Translations under genes and position numbers: made by a program | Notes under the pieces: model-generated | What the model saw: only the letters and a program-made list of their open reading frames with translations | Databases searched by the model: none | What the model was told of the DNA's origin: nothing | Shown: in pieces, positions 34,296-43,233 of the stretch | How the letters are laid out: each line of letters opens with the position of its first letter | Position numbering within the stretch: the first letter of the stretch is position 1 | NCBI GenBank assembly: GCA_937926105.1 | Contig: CALANS010000051.1 | Span: 124,001-188,000 of the forward strand | Length of the DNA stretch: 64,000 nucleotides | Reading direction: 5' to 3' | Source of the DNA: an uncultured Actinomycetes bacterium | GTDB lineage: Bacteria > Actinomycetota > Actinomycetes > Mycobacteriales > Nakamurellaceae

Positions 34296-35729
34296 CTACT
34301 CCATGGAGAACATCGACCCGGGGTTGAACAGCCCCTGCGGGTCCAGCGCCTTCTTGATCGCGCGATGCGCGGCGAGCCCCACCGGGCCGATCTCCTCGGC
34401 GAGCTTGGCCTGTTTCATCCGGCCCACCCCGTGCTCGCCGGTGATCGTCCCGCCCAGCGCCCGCGCCTCGTCCAGCACCCGGTCGTACGCCGCCCGCGCC
34501 CGCGCCACGACGTCCGGATCGGCGGCGTCGTAGACCATCGTCGGGTGCATGTTGCCGTCCCCGGCATGCCCGACCACGGCGATCATCACCCCGGTCTCGG
34601 TGGACACCCGCTCGCAGGCCAGCAGCAGCGCCGCCATCTGGGTCCGTGGCACGCACACGTCGTCGGTGGTCCAGGTGCCGAACTCCTCCAGTGCCGGCAG
34701 CACGTCCCGGCGGGCCTGCAGCAACATCCGGCCCTCGGCCACGTCATCGGTGACGAAGCACAGGGTGGCGCCGGCCTCGTTGCATACCCGCTCCAGCCGT
34801 CGCATGTCGGACTCGCCGGCTGTGCCTCCAGTGTCCGACTGGCCGATCAGGATGGCTGCCGGGGTGTCCCCGTCGCCGAGCACCTTGGCCCCGGTGTGCG
34901 CCTCGACCGCTCGGATCGATGCCGAATCCATGATCTCCAGCAGGGAGGGCACCAGCCCGTCCGCGACGGCCGCCGTCACCGCGGCACCCGCCGCATCGAC
35001 GTGGTCGAACGCGGCGACCATGGTGCACGGGGCCAGCGGCTTGGGACGCAGCGCCAGCGTCGCCTCGGTGATGATGCCCAGGGTCCCCTCGGACCCCACG
35101 ATCAGCTTGGTCAGGTCGTACCCGGCGACACCCTTGACGGTGCGCCGCCCGGTTCGCAACACCTCACCGGAGGCGAGCACGACCTCGAGACCCAGCACCG
35201 CGTCGGTGGTGACGCCGTATTTCACACAGCACAGGCCGCCGGCGTTGGTGGACAGGTTGCCGCCGATGGAGCACCAGTCGTAGGAGGACGGATCTGGTGC
35301 GTAGAACAGGTTCCGGGCCTCGACGGCGGTGCGGAGGTCCTTGTTGACGATGCCCGGTTGCACGACGACGAGCCGGTTACCCTCGTCCAGCTCCAGGACC
35401 TTGTTCATCCTGGTCATCACCACGGTGACGGCGCCGTCGACCGCGTTGGAGGCACCGGTCAGGCCGGACCCGGCGCCCCGCGGCACGATCGGCACGCCCG
35501 CCGCTGCGCACGCCGTGACGACCGCCACGACCTCGGCGGTGCTGCCGGGACGGACCACCGCGAGGGGGGTGCCGGACGGGGCGAGCGGCATCATGTCGCG
35601 CGCATAAGCGACAGTGACATCGGGGTCGGTGGCGACATACTCGGCGCCCACCGCCGCGGTCAACGCATCCAGCAGGGCGGGAATCGTGCCGGTCTCGACG
35701 GCAGTGTCTGCGGGGGCGATGGCGTCCAT
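34296..35729 (-). CDS. FAD-linked oxidase, GlcD/D-lactate dehydrogenase type
   Basis: 477 aa. The N-terminal FAD_binding_4 (VAO/PCMH) domain includes VPRGAGSGLTGASNAVDGAV and SIGGNLSTNAGGLCCVKYG; VGSEGTLGIITEATL and VGHAGDGNMHPTM...TGEHGVGRMKQ belong to the C-terminal catalytic domain. It oxidises a 2-hydroxyacid (glycolate or D-lactate class) to a 2-oxoacid. Start ATG 35729 has TACCGT six nt upstream and no Shine-Dalgarno sequence (predicted leaderless). The glcE/glcF partners are not adjacent, so it resembles the single-subunit type. Confidence 0.9.
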   Translation of the reverse strand: MDAIAPADTAVETGTIPALLDALTAAVGAEYVATDPDVTVAYARDMMPLAPSGTPLAVVRPGSTAEVVAVVTACAAAGVPIVPRGAGSGLTGASNAVDGAVTVVMTRMNKVLELDEGNRLVVVQPGIVNKDLRTAVEARNLFYAPDPSSYDWCSIGGNLSTNAGGLCCVKYGVTTDAVLGLEVVLASGEVLRTGRRTVKGVAGYDLTKLIVGSEGTLGIITEATLALRPKPLAPCTMVAAFDHVDAAGAAVTAAVADGLVPSLLEIMDSASIRAVEAHTGAKVLGDGDTPAAILIGQSDTGGTAGESDMRRLERVCNEAGATLCFVTDDVAEGRMLLQARRDVLPALEEFGTWTTDDVCVPRTQMAALLLACERVSTETGVMIAVVGHAGDGNMHPTMVYDAADPDVVARARAAYDRVLDEARALGGTITGEHGVGRMKQAKLAEEIGPVGLAAHRAIKKALDPQGLFNPGSMFSME

Positions 35730-35909
35730 GTTCCGACGGTAGTCGATGGGTAACGCCGGCCGTCCGGCGGCGGCCCATCTGTCTGAAAACCTGCCTCCAG
35801 ATCCGGCTGCTCGGAGCGTTTTCGCAGGTGGCGGCAATCGTGGACGAATCCAGCGGCAGAATTTCAGACTGATCTCCATCCGACCCGGCCGCCGGTACTC
35901 TCGGATGGT

Positions 35910-36626
35910 GTGATCCCTCTGCGCCCCGCGCTGCTGCCTGGATGGCTCGACCCCTCGACACTGATCGACGCGATGGGCTCGTGGGCGGTGCTGGGCATCG
36001 CGCTGATCATCTTCGCCGAATGCGGCATTCTGCTCGGATTCTTCCTGCCCGGAGACACGCTGCTGTTCGTGTCGGGGTTGCTGATCGCCAGCGCCGCTGG
36101 TGGTGACAGCGGCATCCACATCAACCTGGCGCTGTTCATCGCGCTGGTCGCGCTGGCGGCGTTTGTCGGCAACCTGGTCGGATACGGGATCGGCCGGGCG
36201 GCCGGGCCGAGGGTGTTCCATCGCAAGGACGCGAAGTTCCTCAAACCGGAGTACGTCGACAAGTCGCAGCACTTCTTCGACCGGTACGGCGCGATCACCG
36301 TGATGTTGGCCCGGTTCGTGCCGATCGTCCGCACCGTGGCGACCGTGATGGCCGGCGTGTCGAGGATGAACGCCAAGCTCTACACCGTCTACTCCGCAAT
36401 CGGCGGCATCGTGTGGGTGACGGTGGTGACGGTGGCCGGCTACTACCTTGGGCAGATCGACTTCATCCGGCAGAACGTGGATCTGATCTTCATCCTGGCC
36501 GTCGTCGCCGTGGTGTGTGCCTCGGCGGTTCCGGCCCTCTGGCACTGGCATCAGCGCCGGACCCGCGCCCGTGCGCGCGCCGCCGGTTCGACGGACGGCG
36601 CCGCCGTCGACTCCGTCACCGACTGA
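35910..36626 (+). CDS. DedA-family membrane protein
   Basis: 238 aa. DedA/VTT domain with the re-entrant motif FFLPGDTLLFVSGLL (~43-57), GNLVGYGIGRAAG and RFVPIVRTVATVMAGVSRM (conserved Arg residues), and about five membrane helices. Members move phospholipids across the membrane (for example undecaprenyl-phosphate or PE flippases). A basic tail of ~30 residues follows the last helix. GTG 35910 lies eight nt after TACTCT, again suggesting a leaderless mRNA. Confidence 0.9.
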   Translation: MIPLRPALLPGWLDPSTLIDAMGSWAVLGIALIIFAECGILLGFFLPGDTLLFVSGLLIASAAGGDSGIHINLALFIALVALAAFVGNLVGYGIGRAAGPRVFHRKDAKFLKPEYVDKSQHFFDRYGAITVMLARFVPIVRTVATVMAGVSRMNAKLYTVYSAIGGIVWVTVVTVAGYYLGQIDFIRQNVDLIFILAVVAVVCASAVPALWHWHQRRTRARARAAGSTDGAAVDSVTD

Positions 36627-36641
36627 ACGCCCGCCGCCTCG

Positions 36642-36911
36642 TCACCGCCAGCCGGCGCACTGTTCGTCGGAGCCGGTCAGTTCGATTCCGAACCAATTCA
36701 CGCCGCCGGTGCACAGCTCCGCCAGATGCTCGCCCGGCAGGGCGCTGATCTGGCTGTGCGCCGCCCACATACCCAGGCCCAGCAGCACTCCCACCGCCAC
36801 GATCAGGATGCGGGCGGCCAGCCGGTGCACCACCGCACACCCGACGGCGGCGAGGACCACCAGGCCGGCGATGCCCCAGAGCAGCCCGGTGGCCAGGGCG
36901 TTCGCGGACAC
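36642..36911 (-). CDS. Small two-helix membrane protein with Cys-bearing C-terminus (paralogue B)
   Basis: 89 aa from a GTG at 36911. Two membrane helices (~8-30 and ~34-52) are followed by a ~37-residue hydrophilic tail with C67, the aromatic-Gly-Ile core NWFGIEL and C86 near the end (QCAGWR). The preceding gene encodes a protein of nearly the same length (90 aa) and layout with the same tail pattern (C...FFGI...WCR), so the two are probable paralogues in one operon, 34 nt apart. No family is recognised. The tail is probably extracytoplasmic, where the two Cys could form a disulfide. Confidence 0.6.
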   Translation of the reverse strand: MSANALATGLLWGIAGLVVLAAVGCAVVHRLAARILIVAVGVLLGLGMWAAHSQISALPGEHLAELCTGGVNWFGIELTGSDEQCAGWR

Positions 36912-36945
36912 GGGGTGGCTCAGTACAGCGAGGCGAGTGTCGGCA

Positions 36946-37218
36946 TCACCGGCACCAGTCGGTGGGCAGCGACACGCTGATGCCGAAGAACGAGGGCATG
37001 TGATCGTTGACCGTGGCGCACGCGTCTCCCTTGAGGTTCTCGGCGGCGCTGGTCACCTTGTCGCGTTGCTGCCAGCAGAAGAACACCAGCACCGCGGCCA
37101 GCACCAGGCTGATGATCTTGCCCACGATCTTCTTGATCAGAATCGCGAGCAGGATGCCGACCACGGCGATCACGATCAACGCCCACATGGCGACGGTCTT
37201 CACGGTGTTCAGGTCCAC
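36946..37218 (-). CDS. Small two-helix membrane protein with Cys-bearing C-terminus (paralogue A)
   Basis: 90 aa from GTG 37218, chosen because TAGATT lies seven nt upstream (leaderless pattern) and the resulting length matches the neighbouring paralogue; an ATG at 37269 would add 17 residues. Two hydrophobic helices (WALIVIAVVGILLAILI and IISLVLAAVLVFFCW) are followed by a polar tail with C66, PSFFGISVSLP and a terminal WCR. First of two such genes. Function unknown. Confidence 0.6.
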   Translation of the reverse strand: MDLNTVKTVAMWALIVIAVVGILLAILIKKIVGKIISLVLAAVLVFFCWQQRDKVTSAAENLKGDACATVNDHMPSFFGISVSLPTDWCR

Positions 37219-37304
37219 AGCGGGCAATCTACCCGGCGCGGGCAGTGCCCGGGGGAGGTTCGACGGCATATCGGCCCGGTGCTCGCCGGTGCGTCACGGC
37301 GACG

Positions 37305-37345
37305 TTGACTCAGAGCTACCTACCGAGTATACATACGCGGTATGT
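37305..37345 (+). promoter_or_regulatory. Leaderless promoter and palindromic operator of the PadR operon
   Basis: TTGACT (37305-37310), 17 bp, TATACA (37328-37333): a near-consensus promoter whose start should fall at the ATG (37342), eight nt after the -10. ACATAC-GCG-GTATGT (37331-37345) is a perfect 15-bp palindrome overlapping the -10 box and the start codon; ACAT/ATGT half-sites are typical of PadR operators, so autorepression is likely. Confidence 0.7.
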
Positions 37346-38001
37346 CGATCAGATACGGCCTGCTGGCGCTGCTCTCCGATGGTGACGCGTACGGCTACGT
37401 CCTGCGGTCGCGATTCGAGGAGCTAACCGGCGGGGTGTGGCCGCTGAACATCGGGCAGGTCTACACCACGCTGACCCGGCTGCAGCGCGACGGTCTGGTG
37501 ACCGATGCCGGCACCGACGGCGACGGTCGGGTGATGTACGCGCTGACCGGGGCCGGCCGGGAGGCCCTGGCCGGGTGGTGGTCGGCTCCGGTCGCACGCG
37601 CGGATCGGCCCAGAGATGAACTGGCGATCAAGATCGCGTTGGCGGTGACGACGCCCGGGGTGGACGCGGCGGCGGTACTGCAGACGCAGCGGGCAGCGAC
37701 CATGCGCTCGTTGCAAGATCTGACCCGGCTCAAGCGGCACGGATCGGACGCCAGCACGCGGGACCCCGGCGGGGACCTGTCCTGGCGATTGGTGTTGGAG
37801 TCCATGGTGTTCGCGGCGGAGGCGGAAGTCCGCTGGCTGGACCACTGCGAGACGGCGTTGCTGCGGGCGGGCGCCGGTCGGCCTGCCCCATCCCGGTCGG
37901 AGGCGACACGGCCTGCCCCCGAGCAGGTTCCCGACGAGGGCGATGTGGCGGTGACGAGGCTCGGTGCGAGCGCCAGATCAGATCGGCGGGTGCGGTCGTG
38001 A
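37342..38001 (+). CDS. PadR-family transcriptional regulator
   Basis: 219 aa. The N-terminal winged helix (YGLLALLSDGDAYGYVLRSRFEELTGGVWPLNIGQVYTTLTRLQRDGLV) is diagnostic; the C-terminal helical dimerisation domain (~95-185) and a disordered Pro/Arg-rich tail follow. Leaderless start at 37342 within its own predicted operator. The stop overlaps the GTG of the ABC ATPase, so it probably controls the exporter it precedes, as LadR/LmrR-type PadR regulators do. Confidence 0.92.
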   Translation: MSIRYGLLALLSDGDAYGYVLRSRFEELTGGVWPLNIGQVYTTLTRLQRDGLVTDAGTDGDGRVMYALTGAGREALAGWWSAPVARADRPRDELAIKIALAVTTPGVDAAAVLQTQRAATMRSLQDLTRLKRHGSDASTRDPGGDLSWRLVLESMVFAAEAEVRWLDHCETALLRAGAGRPAPSRSEATRPAPEQVPDEGDVAVTRLGASARSDRRVRS

Positions 38002-38807
38002 CGACGGGCAGGCTGATGGTCGATCCGGGGGCCGCGCCCGATCCGAGGCAGACGCCGAGCGAGGCGGCCCGGCACCATCGGGTGCTGGCGCTGTCCGGAG
38101 TGAGTCGGGTGCACGGGCGCGGCCCCGCGGTGGTGACGGCGCTGGATGGCGTGGACCTGGCCGTGCGCGCCGGCGAGTTCGTGGCGGTGATGGGACCGTC
38201 CGGTTCAGGTAAGTCCACCCTGCTGCACCTTGCCGGCGGCCTCGACGCCCCGACCTCCGGGACGGTGATGGTCGAGGGGCAGGATCTCGGCGCGACGAAC
38301 GCTGCGGACCGGGCGGCGTTGCGCCGCCGGCATATCGGTTACGTGTTCCAGGACTTCAACCTGATCCCGACCCTGACGGCGGCCGAGAACGTTTCCCTGC
38401 CAAGAGAATTGGACGGCATACGGCGCGGCCGGGCCCGGGTGGAGGCGCTGGCGGCGCTGCGGGAAATCGACCTGGCCGATATCGCGAATCGCTTTCCGGA
38501 CGCGCTCTCCGGCGGGCAGCAGCAGCGGGTGGCCATCGCGCGGGCGTTGATCGGTGACCGGCGGCTGCTGCTCGCGGACGAGCCGACGGGGGCGCTGGAC
38601 TCGGCAACCGGAGAGTCGGTGATGACGGTGCTGCGGGCCCGCGCGGATGCCGGGGCGGCGGTGGTGCTGGTGACGCATGAGGCGCGGCATGCCGCCTGGA
38701 CGGACCGGGTGGTGTTCCTGCGTGACGGACACCTGGTGGACACCGCCGGCGTCGATAGCGCAGACGAGTTGTTGCCCGGCAATGATCTTCGCCCGGGGGA
38801 GTCGTGA
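37998..38807 (+). CDS. ABC transporter ATPase, MacB/LolD type
   Basis: 269 aa. Walker [30 protein letters not shown] (Q-loop region), signature [15 protein letters not shown], Walker [14 protein letters not shown]-loop VTHEARH. The AENV-LP and DEPTGALD wording marks the MacB/LolD/FtsE group that works with FtsX-type permeases. It starts at a GTG overlapping the PadR stop and overlaps the permease gene by 4 nt. Confidence 0.94.
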   Translation: MTTGRLMVDPGAAPDPRQTPSEAARHHRVLALSGVSRVHGRGPAVVTALDGVDLAVRAGEFVAVMGPSGSGKSTLLHLAGGLDAPTSGTVMVEGQDLGATNAADRAALRRRHIGYVFQDFNLIPTLTAAENVSLPRELDGIRRGRARVEALAALREIDLADIANRFPDALSGGQQQRVAIARALIGDRRLLLADEPTGALDSATGESVMTVLRARADAGAAVVLVTHEARHAAWTDRVVFLRDGHLVDTAGVDSADELLPGNDLRPGES

Positions 38808-41785
38808 CCGGGTGGCGCACTGCGTTGCGCATCGCCCGTCGTGATGCGTTCCGGCACCGGGGCCGCTCGCTGCTGGTGATGACCTTGATAGCGCTGCCAG
38901 TGCTGGCGGCCGTCAGCGCGGACGTCGTGATCCGCTCGGGCATTGCTACCGAGGCGGAGACCGACCGGTCCCAACTTGCCGACGCCGATGCGTGGATCAT
39001 GGCCCCGGCGGGTGTGACGGACTTCTCGCAGTTGTGGAGCTACGGCTCGTCTCCACCGGTGACGGGTCAGGGCGCGATCATGCAGGACGGCCGAAAGGTT
39101 GTTGTGCCGGTGTCGACGTTCCCCGCGAGGCCCGCCGCGCAAATCCTGCCGTTGCTCCCGGCCGGTTCGAAGGTCACCGCGTGGCAACACGTCCCCGCGG
39201 TGCCGTTTGCGACATCGTCCGGTCCGTATCTGTCCGTCGGTGCGGACCTGCTTGACATCACCGCTCTGGCGGCCGGCCACCGCTACACCCTGGCCTCAGG
39301 GAAGGCTCCGGCCGAGGCCGGCCAACTCGCGGTCACCACCCACCTGGCCCGCCGTCTGGGCCTGACGGTCGGACAGCGAGTGACAGCCGGAGCGCCGGCG
39401 CAGCACTTCACGATCACGGCGATCGTCCGAGCGGCAGCTACCGGCGGAACGACTGCCGTGCCACCGGCAGAGTTCGACGCCATCGTGGCGATGCCCGGCA
39501 CCCTGCACTTCATCACCAACACGTACTCCGGTTACGGCCCCCGGTACCTGGTCGTCTCGCCGACGCCGATCACGTCGGCGATCGTGGCCACGCTCAACGG
39601 CGAGGGCATCGGCGTGTACTCGCGGGCAGACCCATCGCGGCTGGCCACGGTGGTCTACACCGACCCCAACACGTCCATGTTCCTGGTGCTGGCCGGTGTG
39701 GTCATCGGGGTGGTCATGGCGTTGCTGCAGGTGGTGTTCCTGGCCGGGCCGGCGTTCGCCATCGGGGCGCGGCGGATGCGGCGCCAGTTCGGCCTGCTGG
39801 TCGCCACGGGCGCCACCGGCAAACACCTGCGGGCGGTGGTGCTAGGTACCGGGGTGGTACTCGGAGCGGCCGCGGCGGCCCTGGGCCTGCTCGTCGGTGT
39901 CGGCCTGGGCGTCGCGCTGCGCGCGATGCTGTCGGCTTGGGTATCCGGCTACCACTCGTTCGGTCTGCATTTGCACCTCGGCGAGCTGGTCGGCATCGCC
40001 GGGTTCGGCCTGGGCACCGCAGTGCTGGCCGCGCTGGTCCCGGCGATCACCGCCGGCGGGGCCACCCCGCTGTCGCTGCTCGGCCGGCAGCCCTCCGGTG
40101 CCCGCCCGGTGCGGTGGTGGTCGCTGGCCGGCGCAGTGCTGGCCGGCACCGGGCTCGCACTCACGGTCTGGATGGCCACCAGCCCGGTGCCGCAGGACGC
40201 CCTCGCGCAGACCACCCGCAGCCGCGGTATCGGCCTGGCCTTCGGCGCCGCACTGGTCGAGATCGGTCTGCTGCTGGCCATTCCGCTGCTCGTCCGGATC
40301 CTGGCCGGGCTCGGCCGGCACCTGCCCACCTCGGGACGGCTCGCGCTACGAGACGCCGACCGGCACCGCAGCCGCACCGCCCCTGGCATCGCCGCCGTCA
40401 CCGCCTCCGCCACGCTGGCCGTCATCGCAGCCGTCCTTTTCACCAGCACCGGCGCCAACGCTCAAGAGCATTACCAGGCCGGGCTGCCGCTCGGGGATGT
40501 CAACGTGCAACTCGGCCAGCCAGCCGACGACACGGCACCGGCAGGAACCTCGGCCACGCCGACGATCGACCCGGCGAAGGCGGAAGCCGTCGTGCGAACG
40601 CAATGGCCACAAGCACACAGCGTCAGCTACCAGACGGTGGACGCTAGCCAGCACAACGACCAGGTGGTCGACGCGTCCGGTGACGTCGAGGGGCAGTTCT
40701 ATCAGCGCGGCCTGATCATCCCGCCGAGCAACCTGTGCCCGTACTCCGAACCAGGAACCGAAACCTTCCAACTGGTCGGCGACGATCCGGCGATCTACAC
40801 CATCAACGACAACCCGCCGCAGCCCACCGACGCCCAAATCCACACGGCCGCCACGGACTGGCGCTGCTACGGACGGACCTACTCCACCCTCACCGAACAG
40901 CAAGCACACGTGCACCGCTGGCCGAGGGCCGTGAAGGGCTACCAGAATGGCACCGTCCTGCTGCCCACGATCCTGGTCGGCGGGCCGGAACTGCGCCGGC
41001 AGGCCACCGGAGTGCCGGATCCCGTCGCCGACGCCGCCCTGGCCGCCGGCGGCGCGGTGGTGCTGGACCGGACCTACCTCGCCCCGAACGGCACCATCAG
41101 CAGCGGGCTGCAGAACGGAGACCAAGGACCGAACGGACCAGCCACCACCGACATTCGCGCCGTCCCAGCCGTTCTCGGCGTTTGGTCTCCAACTCCGCTC
41201 GGCGTGATCCTGTCCCCGCAGGCCGCCGAAGCGTTGGGCTGGACACCGCAACCAGGCGGGCTCGTCGTCCACCCCGGCGCCACCGTCGACCAGTCGCAGG
41301 CCGATGACCTGGCGCTCGCGTTGCAAGCCGCAACAGGCCAACCCGCGAGGGCCACCGTCGAGACCGGCAGCATGCCGAACGTCGGCGACTCCACCCGCAC
41401 CGCCATGACCGTCGTGCTGATCATCCTCGGCTTCCTGATCGCCGGCACCATCATCGTCGTCACTGCCCTCGGCCTGGCCGACGCCCGCGCCGATCTGGCC
41501 ACGCTCGCCGCGGTCGGCGCCGCGCCCAGAGTCCGACGCCTCATCACCGGCTGCGCCGCCGGCCTGGTCACCTTCCTCGGATGCCTACTCGGCGGCGCCA
41601 TCGGCCTGGTTCCGGCGTGGGGACTCCTGCGTCTGCTTCAAATCGTCAGTGCCCCCTACGGAGACCCCATCATCGTGCCGTGGGCCGTGCTCGTACCGTC
41701 GTTGATCGTCATTCCGTTGGCGGCCTTCGTAATCGGGACTCTGCTGCCCCGCTCGAAGCTTCCGATGGTGGCCCGGGTCGAATAG
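38804..41785 (+). CDS. FtsX-domain ABC permease (mechanotransmission type)
   Basis: 993 aa. N-terminal helix (~22-40), large extracytoplasmic domain, then an FtsX domain (~295-430) with three or four helices, two further helices (~440-500), a second large extracytoplasmic domain (~545-860) and a final FtsX domain (~865-985). This duplicated layout is usual for actinobacterial exporters and lipoprotein or peptide efflux systems. Partner of the MacB-like ATPase, under PadR control. The substrate may be an antimicrobial or a lipid-linked compound; not readable from sequence. Confidence 0.88.
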   Translation: MTGWRTALRIARRDAFRHRGRSLLVMTLIALPVLAAVSADVVIRSGIATEAETDRSQLADADAWIMAPAGVTDFSQLWSYGSSPPVTGQGAIMQDGRKVVVPVSTFPARPAAQILPLLPAGSKVTAWQHVPAVPFATSSGPYLSVGADLLDITALAAGHRYTLASGKAPAEAGQLAVTTHLARRLGLTVGQRVTAGAPAQHFTITAIVRAAATGGTTAVPPAEFDAIVAMPGTLHFITNTYSGYGPRYLVVSPTPITSAIVATLNGEGIGVYSRADPSRLATVVYTDPNTSMFLVLAGVVIGVVMALLQVVFLAGPAFAIGARRMRRQFGLLVATGATGKHLRAVVLGTGVVLGAAAAALGLLVGVGLGVALRAMLSAWVSGYHSFGLHLHLGELVGIAGFGLGTAVLAALVPAITAGGATPLSLLGRQPSGARPVRWWSLAGAVLAGTGLALTVWMATSPVPQDALAQTTRSRGIGLAFGAALVEIGLLLAIPLLVRILAGLGRHLPTSGRLALRDADRHRSRTAPGIAAVTASATLAVIAAVLFTSTGANAQEHYQAGLPLGDVNVQLGQPADDTAPAGTSATPTIDPAKAEAVVRTQWPQAHSVSYQTVDASQHNDQVVDASGDVEGQFYQRGLIIPPSNLCPYSEPGTETFQLVGDDPAIYTINDNPPQPTDAQIHTAATDWRCYGRTYSTLTEQQAHVHRWPRAVKGYQNGTVLLPTILVGGPELRRQATGVPDPVADAALAAGGAVVLDRTYLAPNGTISSGLQNGDQGPNGPATTDIRAVPAVLGVWSPTPLGVILSPQAAEALGWTPQPGGLVVHPGATVDQSQADDLALALQAATGQPARATVETGSMPNVGDSTRTAMTVVLIILGFLIAGTIIVVTALGLADARADLATLAAVGAAPRVRRLITGCAAGLVTFLGCLLGGAIGLVPAWGLLRLLQIVSAPYGDPIIVPWAVLVPSLIVIPLAAFVIGTLLPRSKLPMVARVE

Positions 41786-41801
41786 GGCACCGAGACGACC
41801 A

Positions 41802-41829
41802 GGCGCAGCGGCGCTGGTGTCGCTGCGCC
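41802..41829. terminator. Hairpin between convergent permease and GNAT genes
   Basis: GGCGCAGCG (41802-41810) and CGCTGCGCC (41821-41829) form a perfect 9-bp stem with a 10-nt loop, between the ends of two convergent genes; it can serve both strands. No T-tract. Confidence 0.5.
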
Positions 41830-41839
41830 GCAGCCTTGG

Positions 41840-42430
41840 CTACGGCTCGACCCGCAGCCGCATGACCCAGCGCCACTTGGCGATTCGGCGATCGCGCTGG
41901 AAACCGAACTCCTCGAACAGGGTTTCCGGGCCGGTGTGCAGGTAGGAACCCTGCTGTGGCGGCCGTCCTGCTACCTGCTCGGGATACGCCTCCACCACGC
42001 CGCCGCCGGCTTCGGCAATCGCCGCGAGCGCACCCGCGACCGCTGCCCTGGCGACGCCGTTGCGTCGGTGCCCCTTTCCGGTGAAGATGCAGCCGATCCG
42101 CCAGTCAGGCAGTCGCTGCAGTTCGCTCTGGTAGGCCCTGGCGCTCTTGATGGTCGGCAGTTCCACCGCGGTGCCGAACTGGCACCAGCCCACGCATTCG
42201 TCGTGTTCGTAGACCAGCATCTGATGGACTTGCCCGCTGCGGACCAGGGCGTGTTTGTTGTCCCGGTTCCCGCCGGCGCTGCGCCGGTCGAGCCCCCGGG
42301 GGTGAAATCCCATGCACCAGCAGCCGCCCCAGACGCCGTTGTTCGCCTCGACCAGCGCTGCGAAGTCATCCCATGTCTTGGTGGTCAGTGGGCGGATCGA
42401 GTAGTCCCGCTCCGTTTCCGGTTCGGTCAT
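41840..42430 (-). CDS. GNAT-family N-acetyltransferase
   Basis: 196 aa. Contains WGGCWCMGFHPRG (~33-45), a Cys-rich signature of one GNAT subgroup; the acetyl-CoA loop is weak but FTGKGHRRNGVARAAVAGAL (~118-137) has the R/Q-x-x-G-x-A/G pattern of motif A. Start ATG 42430 (MTEPETERDYSIRPL) was chosen over an in-frame upstream ATG for fit with the family's N-terminus; a weak GGGA lies six nt upstream. Substrate unknown. Confidence 0.78.
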   Translation of the reverse strand: MTEPETERDYSIRPLTTKTWDDFAALVEANNGVWGGCWCMGFHPRGLDRRSAGGNRDNKHALVRSGQVHQMLVYEHDECVGWCQFGTAVELPTIKSARAYQSELQRLPDWRIGCIFTGKGHRRNGVARAAVAGALAAIAEAGGGVVEAYPEQVAGRPPQQGSYLHTGPETLFEEFGFQRDRRIAKWRWVMRLRVEP

Positions 42431-42456
42431 CGTCCCATCATGGCAGCTGTCGGCGC

Positions 42457-43233
42457 TCACCACGCCCGCGACAGGTCGGCGTGCTGACAGATCCAGGTGT
42501 GCATTGCGATCCCAGCCGCGACGCCCGCATTGATCGACCGGGTGGAGCCGAACTGCGCGATGGACACCGTCGTCGCCGCTCCGGCGCACGCCTCGTTGGT
42601 GAGCCCGGACGACTCGGATCCGAACAGCAGCAGGCAGTCTCGTGGCAGCGCCGCCGTCTCCAACGGCACCGAGCCAGGCAGGTTGTCCACCGCCACCACG
42701 GTCAGCCCGGCCCGGGCGGCAAACGTCAGCAGTTCGGACACGGTGTCGTGATGCACCAGGTGCTGGTACCGATCGGTGACCATCGCTCCGCGCCGGTTCC
42801 AGCGCCGGCGCCCCACGATGTGCACCGCCGTCACGGCGAACGCGTTCGCGGTGCGCACCACGGTGCCGATGTTCGCATCATGGCCGAAGTTCTCGATCGC
42901 GACCTGCAATCGGTGACGGCGTCGATCGAGGTCGGCCACGATTGCCTCGCGGCTCCAGTACCGGTAGGGATCGACGACGTTTCGGGAGTCCCCGCCCGCC
43001 AACAGCTCCGGGTCCAGCCGGGGGTCATCGGGCCAGGGCCGCGGATGCGGGCCCACCCCGGCCGGCGGAGTCACCCCCGACCATTCGGTGGGGCCGGGTG
43101 CGGCCGGAAGCTCGATTGCGTCGGGTGCGCCGCTTCGGGTCCGCGTGCCGGATTGCTGTCTGCGTGCGCTATCGCGTCCGCGAACAGCAGAGGCACACGC
43201 AGATGGCGAGGTGGCGGATCCGCCGCCACCCAT
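42457..43233 (-). CDS. TrmH/SpoU-family RNA 2'-O-ribose methyltransferase
   Basis: 258 aa. SPOUT fold motifs are in order: NFGHDANIGTVVRTANAF (motif 1, ~115-132, with the catalytic Arg), LLFGSESSGL (motif 2, ~203-212), QFGSTRSINAGVAAGI (motif 3, ~228-243). The N-terminal ~85 residues are low-complexity and unlike the core. The ATG at 43233 overlaps the pyrE stop by one nt (TGATG), so it is coupled to pyrE; this order is frequent in actinobacteria. The target RNA (tRNA or rRNA) is not determined. Confidence 0.88.
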   Translation of the reverse strand: MGGGGSATSPSACASAVRGRDSARRQQSGTRTRSGAPDAIELPAAPGPTEWSGVTPPAGVGPHPRPWPDDPRLDPELLAGGDSRNVVDPYRYWSREAIVADLDRRRHRLQVAIENFGHDANIGTVVRTANAFAVTAVHIVGRRRWNRRGAMVTDRYQHLVHHDTVSELLTFAARAGLTVVAVDNLPGSVPLETAALPRDCLLLFGSESSGLTNEACAGAATTVSIAQFGSTRSINAGVAAGIAMHTWICQHADLSRAW

